From Bradyrhizobium sp. AUGA SZCCT0176 (lineage in GTDB: Bacteria; Pseudomonadota; Alphaproteobacteria; Rhizobiales; Xanthobacteraceae): DNA of 64,000 nt. Where the stretch lies: positions 186,001 through 250,000 of the forward strand of contig NZ_JAFCMB010000009.1 in NCBI RefSeq assembly GCF_018130145.1, given 5' to 3'. Below the pieces are notes generated by a model that ran no database searches, was not told the DNA's origin, and saw only the letters and a program-made list of their open reading frames with translations. The translations under genes and the position numbers were made by a program. Shown here piece after piece: positions 34,693 to 43,509 of the stretch (positions are counted from its first letter, which is position 1; each line of letters starts with the position of its first letter).

Positions 34693-35652
34693 ATGCGATA
34701 TCTGATGGCGACAATGCTGGCTGGATCGATGGCCCTGTTCGCGCACCACGCAAGCGCGGCCGACAACCAGATGACCATCGCCGTGTTCACCAAGAATTCG
34801 ACCAACCCGGCGTATGAAGCCTTCCGCATTGCCGCCGACCAGATCGCGCGGACCAGCGGCACAAAGGTCGTGCACTTCGTGCCGAAGCAGCCTGACAATG
34901 TCGACGAACAGAAGGCGATGGTGGAGCAGGTCATCAAGGATCGGCCGGATGCGATCATCTTCATTCCCGTCGATGATGTCGCAATGATCCCTTCGGTGAA
35001 GCTGCTCAACGAAGCCAAGATTCCGGTGATATTGGTCTCCAATCCGCTGCCAGGCAGTTTTGTCACCTATGTCGGCGCCGACGATTTCGAGATCGGCTAT
35101 CGCGAGGCGCGCTATCTGTTCGAGCATCTCGGCGGCAAGGGCAAGATCGTGGTCATCGAGGGCACCCCGGCCGCCCCGACCAACCGCGAGCGGCTGCGCG
35201 GTTACCAGCGCGCCTTCGGCGAATTCCCGGGCATCGAGGTGCTGGGTTCGGCGGTCGGCAATTACCAGACACCCGACGCCAGGCGCGGAATGGAGAAGCT
35301 GCTCGCCGAGCACAAGCAGATCGATGCGGTGCTGTCGGCCAATGACAGCCTGGCGCTCGGTGTGCTCGACGCGCTCAAGACCGCCAACCGGAGCGCGATC
35401 GTGATCGGCATCAACGGCATCCTGCCGGCGGTGAAACAGATCGAAGCCGGCGGCATGCTCGCGAGCGTCGACTTCAACATGTTCAAGATCGGCTGCACCG
35501 CGACGCGGGCGGCGGTGCGCCATCTCAAGCGCGAACCGCTGCCGGAAAAGGTGATGCTGCCGGCCGAGGTGATCGACAAGACCAACTACAAGGCATGGCT
35601 GGTGCCAGTCGATCAGCGCACCTGCCCGGACTGGAGCGAGGTCGTTCGCTAG
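34693..35652 (+). CDS. Sugar-type periplasmic binding protein (Peripla_BP_4), 319 aa
   Basis: Signal peptide (MRYLMATMLAGSMALFAHHASA) and a two-lobe binding protein of the ribose/galactose class: MTIAVFTKNSTNPAYEAFR, DAIIFIPVDDVAMIPSV, IVVIEGTPAAPTNRERLRGY and the DAVLSANDSLALGVLDAL hinge block. No matching ABC permease or ATPase of the sugar class is adjacent; it stands behind the Liv-type operon, separated by an inverted repeat. It may serve a transporter encoded elsewhere or act as a sensor. Ribosome site AGGGAGA. Confidence 0.87.
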   Translation: MRYLMATMLAGSMALFAHHASAADNQMTIAVFTKNSTNPAYEAFRIAADQIARTSGTKVVHFVPKQPDNVDEQKAMVEQVIKDRPDAIIFIPVDDVAMIPSVKLLNEAKIPVILVSNPLPGSFVTYVGADDFEIGYREARYLFEHLGGKGKIVVIEGTPAAPTNRERLRGYQRAFGEFPGIEVLGSAVGNYQTPDARRGMEKLLAEHKQIDAVLSANDSLALGVLDALKTANRSAIVIGINGILPAVKQIEAGGMLASVDFNMFKIGCTATRAAVRHLKREPLPEKVMLPAEVIDKTNYKAWLVPVDQRTCPDWSEVVR

Positions 35653-35710
35653 ATTCTTGTTTGACGCGTTTTCTTCACGCGAACCGGTACCCACTTCGCT
35701 CGAAAACGCT

Positions 35711-36700
35711 TTAGTGCTCTTCGGGGCGGTTGCGCGCGATGATCTCGGCGGCGCCCTTATCGAGCAATTCGAGACCGACCGCGCGGCCGAGTTCGCGGGG
35801 CCGGTCCGCTGCCGCCGTTCGCGACGCTTCGATGAAGCGCGCACCGGTTTCATCCAGCACCGCCGCCGTGAGCGTCATGTCGCTGCCGGAAATGGTCGCG
35901 TGACCCGCGATCGGCGAGTTGCAATGGCCGTTCAGCACCCACAGCACCTCGCGCTCGGCCTCGGCGCAGAGCCGCGAGGACGTGTCCTCGATGCCAGAAA
36001 GATAGCCACGCGTGAGCCAGTCCTTCTCGACGCATTCGACCGCGACGATGCCCTGGCCGACCGACGGCAGCATTTCGGTGACGGAAAAGTCATAGGCAAT
36101 CCGCGACGTCATGCCGATGCGCTCGAGGCCCGAGCGTGCCATCACGAGCGCATCGGCGGGCCCGACCTCGCCACCATCGGGAAGCCGCTGCATGTCGCCG
36201 CGATCGAGTTTTGCGATCCGCGTGTCGGCGGCGCCGCGGTAATGGATCACGGTGACTTCCGGAAACAGCCGGCGCAGATAGGCGGCGCGGCGCACCGCGT
36301 TGGTGCCGATCTTGAAGCCCTTGCCGCGCGAGGCCCGAAAAGTTTCCAGCGAAAGTCCCGGACGCAGCACCAGTGAATCATTGGCGGCATCGCGCGGCAG
36401 CGTCGCTGCGATGACGAGGCCGGGCGTCTCCTCATTGCCGGGCACGTCCTTCAGCGAATGCATCGCGGCCTGCAATTCGCCGGCGCGCATGGCCTGACGG
36501 ATTTCGGCGACGAACGCGCCGCCCTTGCCGCCATGGCGCAGCAGCTTGCTGGTCTGGTCCTGATCGCCACGGGTTTCGAATTTTACGATCTCAACGTTCA
36601 GCCCCGGATTGGCCGCGCGCAGCAGCCGCGCGACCTCATCCGTCTGCGCCAGCGCCATCACGCTCTTGCGCGTGCCGATGCGTAGGGGTTGGTCTGACAC
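35711..36700 (-). CDS. hemC: Hydroxymethylbilane synthase (porphobilinogen deaminase), divergent type, 329 aa
   Basis: Would join four porphobilinogen units in haem and cobalamin synthesis. Key residues are retained: N-terminal GTRKS, FETRGDQDQT, GGKGGAFVAEIRQAM, the catalytic Asp in HSLKDVP, the Arg pairs in NAVRRAAYLRRL and RGAADTRIAKLD, and the cofactor Cys in NGHCNSPIAGH near residue 250. But the wording around them differs from the usual alphaproteobacterial HemC (for example GHCNSPIAG for GSCQVPIAA; NAVRR for SSLRR). It may be the sole enzyme or a second, special-purpose copy. GTG start with ACGGAGA ahead. No other haem gene adjoins. Confidence 0.82.
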   Translation of the reverse strand: MSDQPLRIGTRKSVMALAQTDEVARLLRAANPGLNVEIVKFETRGDQDQTSKLLRHGGKGGAFVAEIRQAMRAGELQAAMHSLKDVPGNEETPGLVIAATLPRDAANDSLVLRPGLSLETFRASRGKGFKIGTNAVRRAAYLRRLFPEVTVIHYRGAADTRIAKLDRGDMQRLPDGGEVGPADALVMARSGLERIGMTSRIAYDFSVTEMLPSVGQGIVAVECVEKDWLTRGYLSGIEDTSSRLCAEAEREVLWVLNGHCNSPIAGHATISGSDMTLTAAVLDETGARFIEASRTAAADRPRELGRAVGLELLDKGAAEIIARNRPEEH

Positions 36701-36803
36701 AGGGTCTCCGTTTCGAGGCGATCAATGGGTGGGGGATTAAAGCAAAGGGGCGGGTAAGACAATCCGCCTTCGCTCTTCGAGCTACGGCGCGACAAGTCCG
36801 CTC

Positions 36804-36961
36804 TCGTCGTCCCGGCCTTGAGCCGGGACCCATACGCCGCGGCGTTTGTTTTGAGAGGCGCTGTTCGTCGACCTTCTTTCCATGGCTGGTTTCGGTGGCT
36901 ATGGGTCCCCCGATGCGCAATTGCGCATCTGAGATCGCGCTTCGCTTGTCCGGGACGACGA
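36804..36961. repeat. Dispersed palindromic repeat, copy 4
   Basis: Outer arms TCGTCGTCCCGGCCTTGAGC and TTGTCCGGGACGACG, an inner pair GGGACCCATA / TATGGGTCCC, and the GATGCGCAATTGCGCATC core. It is part of the gene-free stretch 36701-37691 upstream of hemC and the exporter gene. That stretch holds only repeats and hairpins; no gene in it can be supported. Confidence 0.75.
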
Positions 36962-37033
36962 GGATATAGTTTCGCGTTCCCGCGGCGCAATGCGCCCGAG
37001 GTTTGCATGTAATCTTCACCCTTCAAAGAGAGG

Positions 37034-37144
37034 GCGCAGGGAATGCCGGATGCGCGCTGCACCCGCGGTCTCGCGTGCGGTTTGCACAAAACAAAGTGCA
37101 CACGAGCATACAGGGCAGCGGAGAACATCCGACATTCCCTGCGC
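37034..37144. repeat. 111-bp hairpin element, candidate structured RNA or dispersed repeat
   Basis: The left arm 37034-37051 (GCGCAGGGAATGCCGGAT) is the inverse of 37127-37144 with 17 of 18 bases matching. Inside, GTTTGCACAAAACAAAGTGC shows further self-pairing (TGCAC/GTGCA). From memory, sequence of this wording is repeated between genes across Bradyrhizobium chromosomes, running on to TTTACGGCTTATGCCGTGCT and further. No coding frame in it looks real. Role unknown. Confidence 0.6.
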
Positions 37145-37515
37145 AGTGGCTTTACGGCTTATGCCGTGCTCTCCCCGGAGACGAGTTCTTGGTTGACTCC
37201 GTCGCTGCCGTTCCCGCTTGCGCTTCTCCGACAGCTTGACGCCTGCAACGGGCGCCAGGACCACACGGTTTTGCCGTACGCTCGATCCACGCCGTCGTCA
37301 GACGTGAGCCCAGCGTCCACCGCAACCCGTCCAACGTCCGTGACGACGGCCGACGCCCTTCTGAGTAGGACGGGATGAGCAAAGATATGCACCTGATTTG
37401 CCTTCTGGTAAACCGAAATATTTTTCATTTCGGGGCTTGACATGATTTCTGCAAAACAGAACTGATTTGCCCGTCGGGTCGTTTTCGTGGAAGCCGGCCA
37501 CACGAAAGGGTCGGG

Positions 37516-37539
37516 TCCCTCCCCCTTGCGGGGGAGGGA
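37516..37539. repeat. Perfect C/G-rich hairpin
   Basis: Ten-base perfect stem TCCCTCCCCC / GGGGGAGGGA with a TTGC loop, part of the repeat mosaic between hemC and the MFS gene. No T-run, so it is probably a dispersed repeat rather than a terminator. Confidence 0.6.
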
Positions 37540-37691
37540 ACGCACTATGTGCTTGGCGCGACTGCGTACCGCAACCCGCAAAACCACTTCCCTACCCATA
37601 CCCCATCCCTCCCCGACGGGCAGCCATCCCGGATTGGGCATTGTGCGGCGCAACAAAAGGAATAGATTCACGGCCTGAAACGAGGTCGTAA

Positions 37692-38942
37692 GTGTCTGAA
37701 ATCAATGCCAATGCCTGGGTTTCCTCAGGCCACCGCCCGATGGGCTTCCCCGAATTCGTTATCATCATCGCCTCGATCATGGCGCTGAATCCGCTGGCGA
37801 TGGACATGATGCTGCCGGCGCTGCCGAACATCCGCTCCGCGTTCCACCTCACCGACGCCAACCGCCCGCAAATGGTGCTGTCGATCTTCCTGGTCGGCTT
37901 CGGTGTCGGCCAGTTCGTGATGGGGCCGTTGTCCGACCGCTTCGGCCGCCGGCCGGTGCTGCTCGGCGGCATGACCGTTTATTTTATCGCGAGCCTGCTG
38001 GCGATCGCCGCCCCCTCGTTCGAGACGTTACTGCTGGCGCGCGCGCTGCAGGGCCTCGGTACCTCGGCCACCCGCGTCATCGCCACCTCGATCGTGCGCG
38101 ACTGCTACGCCGGCCGCCGCATGGCGAGCGTGATGTCGCTGGCGATGATGGTGTTCATCGCGGTGCCCGTCATCGCGCCGTCATTCGGTCAGGCGGTGCT
38201 GATGCTGACGCAATGGCGCGGCATCTTCATCGTGCTGATGGTCTATGGCATGGTGACGCTGATCTGGAGCGCGTGGCGCATGCCGGAGACGCTACCGCTT
38301 CAGCTGCGCCGGTCGCTCGCCGTCCGCGACATCCTCGACGCCTTCCGCCAGACCGTGACCAACCGCCAGACGCTGGGCTATGCGCTGGTCTCCGGCGGCG
38401 TGCTCGGCTCGCTGTTCGCTTACGTGTTCACGTCGCAACAGGTGTTCACCGAGATCTACAAGCTCGGGCATTATTTTCCCATTGCTTTCGCAGGCATCGC
38501 GATCGGCACCGCCATCGCCGGCTTCGTCAACTCCCGCTTCGTCAATCGTCTGGGCATGCGCGTGATTTCACACGCCGCATTGCTCGGTTACGTCGCCGTA
38601 TCCGGCATCATGCTGGCGGCGGTGAAATTGCAGATGCTGCCCTTGCCGCTGTTCATGGCGCTGTCGGCGCTGATGATGTTTTCGTTCGGGCTGATGATCG
38701 CCAACTTCACGGCACTGGCGATGGAGCCGCAGGGCCACATCGCCGGCACCGCCTCGTCGCTGTACGGATCGATCACCACCCTGCTCGGCATCGGCATCGG
38801 CACCACGATCGGCCAGGATTACGACGGCACGCTGCTGCCGTTCGCGACCGGCTTCTTCCTGTGCACGCTGGCGTCGCTCGGCGTCGTGCTGGTGGTGGAA
38901 AAGGGCCGGCTGTTCAGGCCGCATCAGGTGGCGGGGTACTAG
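37692..38942 (+). CDS. Bcr/CflA-family MFS multidrug exporter, 416 aa
   Basis: Twelve-helix proton-driven exporter. Typical pieces: the N-terminal LNPLAMDMMLPALPNI with its membrane Asp, the inter-helix motif GPLSDRFGRRPVLLGG, RALQGLGTSATRV, and a long C-terminal hydrophobic half. The family removes drugs such as bicyclomycin, or cysteine and sulfonamides. It starts with GTG; GAGGT lies a few bases ahead. Solitary gene behind a repeat mosaic; no regulator is adjacent. Confidence 0.88.
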   Translation: MSEINANAWVSSGHRPMGFPEFVIIIASIMALNPLAMDMMLPALPNIRSAFHLTDANRPQMVLSIFLVGFGVGQFVMGPLSDRFGRRPVLLGGMTVYFIASLLAIAAPSFETLLLARALQGLGTSATRVIATSIVRDCYAGRRMASVMSLAMMVFIAVPVIAPSFGQAVLMLTQWRGIFIVLMVYGMVTLIWSAWRMPETLPLQLRRSLAVRDILDAFRQTVTNRQTLGYALVSGGVLGSLFAYVFTSQQVFTEIYKLGHYFPIAFAGIAIGTAIAGFVNSRFVNRLGMRVISHAALLGYVAVSGIMLAAVKLQMLPLPLFMALSALMMFSFGLMIANFTALAMEPQGHIAGTASSLYGSITTLLGIGIGTTIGQDYDGTLLPFATGFFLCTLASLGVVLVVEKGRLFRPHQVAGY

Positions 38943-39118
38943 CTTCGTAGGCGGGTAGAGCCAACGGATCGCGGATCGGCCGGAACCATCACGAGCCAGG
39001 CGGCTTGGTCTCCAGCAAGGGATAGCCAACACCGGTGTTCGACCAACCCGACCTCGATCCGGGGGTCTCGGGCTATCTGCCAATGCCCAGGAAATGCTGG
39101 AACAAGCGAAGGAACCGT

Positions 39119-39271
39119 ATGGCCATCAAAAAACACGGCGTCATTATCGAAACGCCAACGGAAGCTCGCCAGGCCGAGCCTGGACCGTCGATACTGTTTT
39201 TGCTCCTCATCAGCCTGAGTATTGCCGTGGTCACTCTGGCAATTGTCTATTTCGTGTTTTTCCGATCCTGA
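39119..39271 (+). CDS. Single-pass membrane peptide, 50 aa
   Basis: MAIKKHGVIIETPTEARQAE, then PGPSILFLLLISLSIAVVTL leading to a second hydrophobic half and FFRS. One C-terminal membrane helix with a short basic-to-polar N-terminal tail. GAAGGAA lies ahead of the ATG. No family name known; small tail-anchored peptides of this type are frequent in the genus. Confidence 0.62.
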   Translation: MAIKKHGVIIETPTEARQAEPGPSILFLLLISLSIAVVTLAIVYFVFFRS

Positions 39272-39360
39272 CGCTTACAATTGCATCAGCATAATTCCGG
39301 AACGATACGGAGGAACGGGCTTTACCTCTTCAGATCGAACTCAACCGATGAGATGGCTCA

Positions 39361-39561
39361 ATGCAAACGCTACCCGTTGACCGCGCGCTGAGCATATACG
39401 GCGCCCTTGCGGACCGTTCCGAGACGAAGGGCACCCGCGAGCGTCTTTCAAGGCATCTGATGAAATTATACATCGACGGTGAAACGAACGAGCACCGCTT
39501 GACCGTGCATGGGCTGTCATACCTTCAAGAGCTGGATCGGGATAACGATTCCAGGAACTGA
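39361..39561 (+). CDS. Small hypothetical protein, 66 aa
   Basis: Soluble helical frame: MQTLPVDRALSIYGALADRS, then ETKGTRERLSRHLMKLYIDG and ETNEHRLTVHGLSYLQELDR. The composition and order fit a real coding sequence (balanced charges, short conserved-looking helices), but no family is recognised and no strong ribosome site is seen (GAGATGG is weak). Confidence 0.5.
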   Translation: MQTLPVDRALSIYGALADRSETKGTRERLSRHLMKLYIDGETNEHRLTVHGLSYLQELDRDNDSRN

Positions 39562-39574
39562 GGTTTTTCGGGCG

Positions 39575-39775
39575 TCATCCCTTTTGCGCCAGCCGCTGCT
39601 TTCGCAGTGAATTACGCCGCATGATTCTTGCCTTCGCAGCGCGGACGGCATCGGCTCTGGTCAGTTTGGTTTTCGGCAGTGATGCTCTCGAACGATCCGC
39701 GTCGTCCGAGCCGGGCATTGCAGGAAGCAACGGTGCCGGCCTCGTCGAACCGTGATCGACGGGCTGCATGTTCAT
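39575..39775 (-). CDS. Small basic hypothetical protein, 66 aa
   Basis: The C-terminal half is a strongly basic helix (LTRADAVRAAKARIMRRNSL, then RKQRLAQKG) preceded by a flexible Pro/Ser-rich N-terminal half. Composition suggests nucleic-acid contact or chance. Start uncertain; the longer in-frame extension to 39961 does not look coding. The remaining stretch 39776-40056 upstream of the AI-2E-type gene holds nothing I can name. Confidence 0.35.
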   Translation of the reverse strand: MNMQPVDHGSTRPAPLLPAMPGSDDADRSRASLPKTKLTRADAVRAAKARIMRRNSLRKQRLAQKG

Positions 39776-40056
39776 TGGGCCGGCGCAGCGTGGTTTGCCT
39801 TTTTGCATACAGGAATAACGCGTTGCTGCCGGATTAGTTCGACGTCGCGGACCGCACCGGGCTGGCAACCTGCTCGCCAGAGTGCCTTCGACGAAGGCTG
39901 GTTCGCAGTTCGCAAAATGGTTCCGCGGTCTCCAGTGAATAGGCTGCCCCAACCGGTGCAACCTATGCGCCGGTCGCGCCTTGGTTCACGACTGGATATT
40001 CAGACCATTTTTCGTTGCGCCGGCATCTACTTTCCGCCCCGCCTTAGAAAGCTTCA

Positions 40057-42051
40057 ATGAGTTTGATCACCCGAAAAGTCAGCACCGGACGCACGATGGA
40101 CGAGTTGCTGGCTTTGCTGAGTGCCGTCGCCTGCTCGATCCTCGCCGCATTGTTCATTGCGGCGCTGTATTTCGGCCGAGAAATATTCGTACCCATCGCG
40201 CTGGCTATTCTTCTCAGCTTTGTGCTCGGACCGCCGGTCGGATTGCTGCAGCGAGCCCGCGTTCCCCGCGGCCTGGCGGTCGTGGGCATCGTCTTTCTGG
40301 CATTCTCCGTGATCTTCGGACTTGGCACCCTCATCGCCAATCAATTGACCCAACTGGCTGGAGACCTGCCGGTTTATCAATCGACGATGCGTGAAAAGAT
40401 CAAATCAGTGCGCGGCGTCACGGCGAGCAGCGGCACCCTCGAACGTGCGGCGGATATGCTCCAGGAGTTGAGCCGGGAGCTCGACAGGCCGAAGGATGAC
40501 AAATCGGTCCGCGGGGCGATCCCGCGTCTCGGCACGCCAAATGCTGCCGTCACGGCCTTGCCGATCCCAGTTGAAGTGCGTCAGCCTGACCCGGGAGCCC
40601 TGGAGAACCTGCGAACCCTGATCGCACCATTGCTAAACCCGCTTGCGACCACCGGCATCATCATCATCTTCGTCATCTTCATCCTGATCCAGCGCGAGGA
40701 TCTGCGAAACCGCCTAATTCGATTGGCGGGCTCGCATGATCTGCAACGCACGACAGCGGCGCTGGACGATGCGGCGACGCGCCTCAGCCGGCTGTTTCTG
40801 GCTCAGCTGATGATCAACGCCACTTTCGGCGTGATCATCGGGGCGGGACTTACGTTAATAGGTATTCCCAGCGCGATCCTCTGGGGCATTCTGGCGGCCG
40901 TGCTTCGGTTCGTCCCCTACATCGGCACAGCCATCTCGGCGGCTTTTCCGCTGGCGTTGGCGGCCGCCGTCGATCCTGGCTGGTCGATGCTGGCATGGAC
41001 CATCGTGCTTTTTCTGGGAGTCGGACCGATCATCAGCCAGGTGGTGGAGCCTCTCGCCTACGGCCAGAGCACCGGCCTTTCTCCCGTCGCCATCGTCGCT
41101 TCGGCGACGTTCTGGACCGCATTGTGGGGGCCCATCGGGCTCGTCCTTGCAACGCCCTTGACCGTTTGCCTCGTCGTCCTCGGACGTCATGTCGAGCGGC
41201 TCGAATTTCTCGACGTGATTTTTGGTGACAGGCCTGCATTGTCACCGCCGGAAATGTTCTACCAGCGAATGCTTGCCGGCGATCCGATCGAGGCGGCAGG
41301 AAAGGCCGAAGAATTCCTGAAGGAGAAATCGCTGTCTTCCTATTTCGACGAGGTCGCCCTGAGAGGCCTTCAACTGGCGCAGGCAGATGCCAAGCGCGAT
41401 GCCCTGGACCAGGCGCGCATGATCAAGATTCGCGACGCCGTTACCGAGTTTGCCAGCGACCTTTCCACCCAGGATGATTCGATCCCCGAGGTGACCTCGC
41501 CGACCATGGATGCGGAGGCGGCGGCCGCGGTCGAAACCGTCCCGGATGCCGCGATATCAAGCAATTTGCCGGTCGTGCAAAAGGCCGATCTACCGCCCAG
41601 CTGGCAGGGAGAAGCGCCGGTGCTCTGCCTGGCCGGACGCACCCCGCTCGACGAAGCCGCAGCGGTGCTGTTTGCGCAGCTTTCCAACGCGCATGGCCTC
41701 GGTGCACGGGTCGAGCCTGCGGACGCACTTTCGTCGACCAGGATCGTGCAGCTGGATTTCACCGGTGTCGCGATCGTCTGCCTGTCCTATCTCGACGCCA
41801 GCAGTCCCGCCCATATGCGCTACTCGGTTCGGCGCCTGCGTCGCCAATTGCCAAAGGCCACGATCATCATGCTCGGTTGCTGGGCCGAGAACCTCGACAA
41901 GGAATCGCTGGAAGAACTGCGGGAGGCGGCTAAGGCCGACATCGCCGCGGGGAACTTGCGTGAAGCGATGATGATCTGCCGGACGGCTGCCGGCGTGGAG
42001 GAAATCGATGAACCGCCGGGCCTTGCTACACCAGCCCTCAAGATTGCGTAA
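40057..42051 (+). CDS. AI-2E (PerM/UPF0118) family permease with long soluble C-terminal extension, 664 aa
   Basis: Residues 1-400 are the PerM-type membrane domain: two starting helices (LLALLSAVACSILAALFIAA, VPIALAILLSFVLGPPVGLL), a soluble segment, then the conserved GIPSAILWGILAAVLRFVPYIGT and the GPIGLVLATPLTVCLVVLGRH block. Residues about 400-664 are an extra soluble part not usual in the family (normal length about 350-400). It contains helices around PIEAAGKAEEFLKEKS, then a Rossmann-like piece (APVLCLAGRTPLDEAAAVLF to ATIIMLGCWAE) that resembles a cobalamin-binding-type fold. Relatives export AI-2 or act in Na+/H+ exchange. It overlaps the convergent hydrolase gene by 14 bases. Confidence 0.83.
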   Translation: MSLITRKVSTGRTMDELLALLSAVACSILAALFIAALYFGREIFVPIALAILLSFVLGPPVGLLQRARVPRGLAVVGIVFLAFSVIFGLGTLIANQLTQLAGDLPVYQSTMREKIKSVRGVTASSGTLERAADMLQELSRELDRPKDDKSVRGAIPRLGTPNAAVTALPIPVEVRQPDPGALENLRTLIAPLLNPLATTGIIIIFVIFILIQREDLRNRLIRLAGSHDLQRTTAALDDAATRLSRLFLAQLMINATFGVIIGAGLTLIGIPSAILWGILAAVLRFVPYIGTAISAAFPLALAAAVDPGWSMLAWTIVLFLGVGPIISQVVEPLAYGQSTGLSPVAIVASATFWTALWGPIGLVLATPLTVCLVVLGRHVERLEFLDVIFGDRPALSPPEMFYQRMLAGDPIEAAGKAEEFLKEKSLSSYFDEVALRGLQLAQADAKRDALDQARMIKIRDAVTEFASDLSTQDDSIPEVTSPTMDAEAAAAVETVPDAAISSNLPVVQKADLPPSWQGEAPVLCLAGRTPLDEAAAVLFAQLSNAHGLGARVEPADALSSTRIVQLDFTGVAIVCLSYLDASSPAHMRYSVRRLRRQLPKATIIMLGCWAENLDKESLEELREAAKADIAAGNLREAMMICRTAAGVEEIDEPPGLATPALKIA

Positions 42052-42910
42052 GAAACCGCTGGATCAACCCGAGCACCTCATCCGGTCTGTCGTGCTGCAG
42101 CCAGTGGCCGGCGCCGGCGATCTTGGCGAGTTCGGCGTGCTTGAAATGCGACATCACACCGGCCTTCTCGGGATCGGGCAGAAAGCTTTCGCTGGCCGCG
42201 ACCAGCAGCGTCGGGCAGGCGATGCGTGACCACAGCCCGATATTGTCTTCGAGCGACAGCCGGTACGGCGCCCGCGCGCGCAAATAGGGATCGTACTTCC
42301 AGCTGAAACTGCCGTCGTCGTTGCGCTTCATGCCGTGGGTGGCCAGATGCATCGCCTGCTCACGCGTCAGCCGCGGGTTGCGGCCGACGATCCGATCGGC
42401 GCCGTCGGCCACGGTCTGATAGCGATGGATTTTCCGCTGCGCCAGCTTGTCGAGGTCGCCGGCCCAATCCGATATCCTGACGTCGGCGGGTTTGGGGCGC
42501 CGCGCCGGAAAATTGGTCACGCCGTCGAGCACGACCAGCTTTGAAACACGCTCCGGAAAAGCCCCGGCATAGGTCAGGCTGACCATGCCGCCCATCGAAT
42601 GGCCGACGATGGCGACCTTGTCAAAACCTTCCGCTTTCGCGAGGCCGGTCAGATCGTAGACGTGATCGGCAAGGCTGTAACTGGAGCCGGAAGCCCAGCC
42701 GGAATCGCCATGGCCGCGCAAATCGGGCGCCACGACGTGATAATCCGCAGCCAGCGCCCGTGCCAGATAGTCCCAGCTGCGGGAGTGATCGAGGCCGCCA
42801 TGCACCAGCAGCAGTGGCGGCGCCTGCGCGTTACCCCAATCCGTAAAATGAAGCTTGAGCCCCTGCGACTGAAAATAGCGCGACTGCGGCGCGTCCGATG
42901 CGATGTCCAT
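42038..42910 (-). CDS. Alpha/beta hydrolase, 290 aa
   Basis: Alpha/beta-hydrolase fold with the nucleophile elbow IVGHSMGGMVSLTYAG near residue 105, oxyanion-hole text LLVHGGLDHSRSWDYLA near residue 38, Asp/His partners in SESFLPDPEK and AGAGHWLQHDRPDEV at the end. Members include epoxide hydrolases, haloalkane dehalogenases and meta-cleavage hydrolases; specificity is not readable. It ends inside the tail-to-tail overlap with the AI-2E-type permease gene and is followed upstream by the small SnoaL-type gene on the same strand, 59 bases away. Confidence 0.88.
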   Translation of the reverse strand: MDIASDAPQSRYFQSQGLKLHFTDWGNAQAPPLLLVHGGLDHSRSWDYLARALAADYHVVAPDLRGHGDSGWASGSSYSLADHVYDLTGLAKAEGFDKVAIVGHSMGGMVSLTYAGAFPERVSKLVVLDGVTNFPARRPKPADVRISDWAGDLDKLAQRKIHRYQTVADGADRIVGRNPRLTREQAMHLATHGMKRNDDGSFSWKYDPYLRARAPYRLSLEDNIGLWSRIACPTLLVAASESFLPDPEKAGVMSHFKHAELAKIAGAGHWLQHDRPDEVLGLIQRFLTQS

Positions 42911-42969
42911 CGGGAATACTTAAAGGCTGGCGCAGCAGAGGTCCAGCGTCGCACCAATACGTGAGCCGC

Positions 42970-43410
42970 CTATTGAGGCATGGCCGACCGATGGAAATGC
43001 ACGATCTGCCAATCGGCGCCGCGCTTTGCCACCACGAAAGTGACCCGTCCCGATGCGCTGATCGGGGTTCCGTCTTTGACACGAGTCGTCGTATCGAGAC
43101 CGGTAACCAGCACGGCGTTGTCAGAGAGCACCATCGAATCATAGCTGTTGAGGGTCGCCCCTCTCGGCCGGTTGTTGAGAAGCGCGGCTTCAAAATAGGT
43201 TCTGATACCCTCGGGCTTGGTCACGACTGCCTTGCTTCCGGTCCCCATGAACAGCGCGTCCGGCGCATAAAGTTTGACGATCGCGTCAACGTCCGACGCT
43301 GTGAATGCCTTGGCCCATCTATCGATGATCTGAAGCGCATCTGTTTTTGAATCCGCAGCCGCCGTCGAAATCGAAGCCATCAAAATAAACCCATAGAGAA
43401 AGAGACGCAT
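42970..43410 (-). CDS. Secreted NTF2/SnoaL-like (SgcJ/EcaC-type) protein, 146 aa
   Basis: Signal peptide MRLFLYGFILMASISTAAA, then a cone-shaped NTF2-like fold: helix DALQIIDRWAKAFTASDVDA, IVKLYAPDALFMGTGSK, and strands ending GADWQIVHFHRSAMPQ. Fold members bind small molecules or act as isomerases or hydrolases; the active residues are not determined. Ribosome site GGGAGGTG precedes the ATG. It may be transcribed with the hydrolase at 42038. Confidence 0.82.
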   Translation of the reverse strand: MRLFLYGFILMASISTAAADSKTDALQIIDRWAKAFTASDVDAIVKLYAPDALFMGTGSKAVVTKPEGIRTYFEAALLNNRPRGATLNSYDSMVLSDNAVLVTGLDTTTRVKDGTPISASGRVTFVVAKRGADWQIVHFHRSAMPQ

Positions 43411-43509
43411 GGCACACCTCCCAATATCTCAGGCGATGGAGGTTACGACAACTCAGGGAAAATCATAGCCCCATGATAGGCGGTGGTGTTGATCGCAATG
43501 GCGTGGGGC

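Noticed and set aside
31429..35853. A 1474-codon minus-strand open frame through the Liv operon and binding protein
   Set aside because: Same reason: antisense shadow of strong genes, no domain text.
37003..37378. Overlapping short frames in several phases in the 37-kb repeat mosaic
   Set aside because: They occur because repeats happen to lack stops; none has a ribosome site or a sensible protein.
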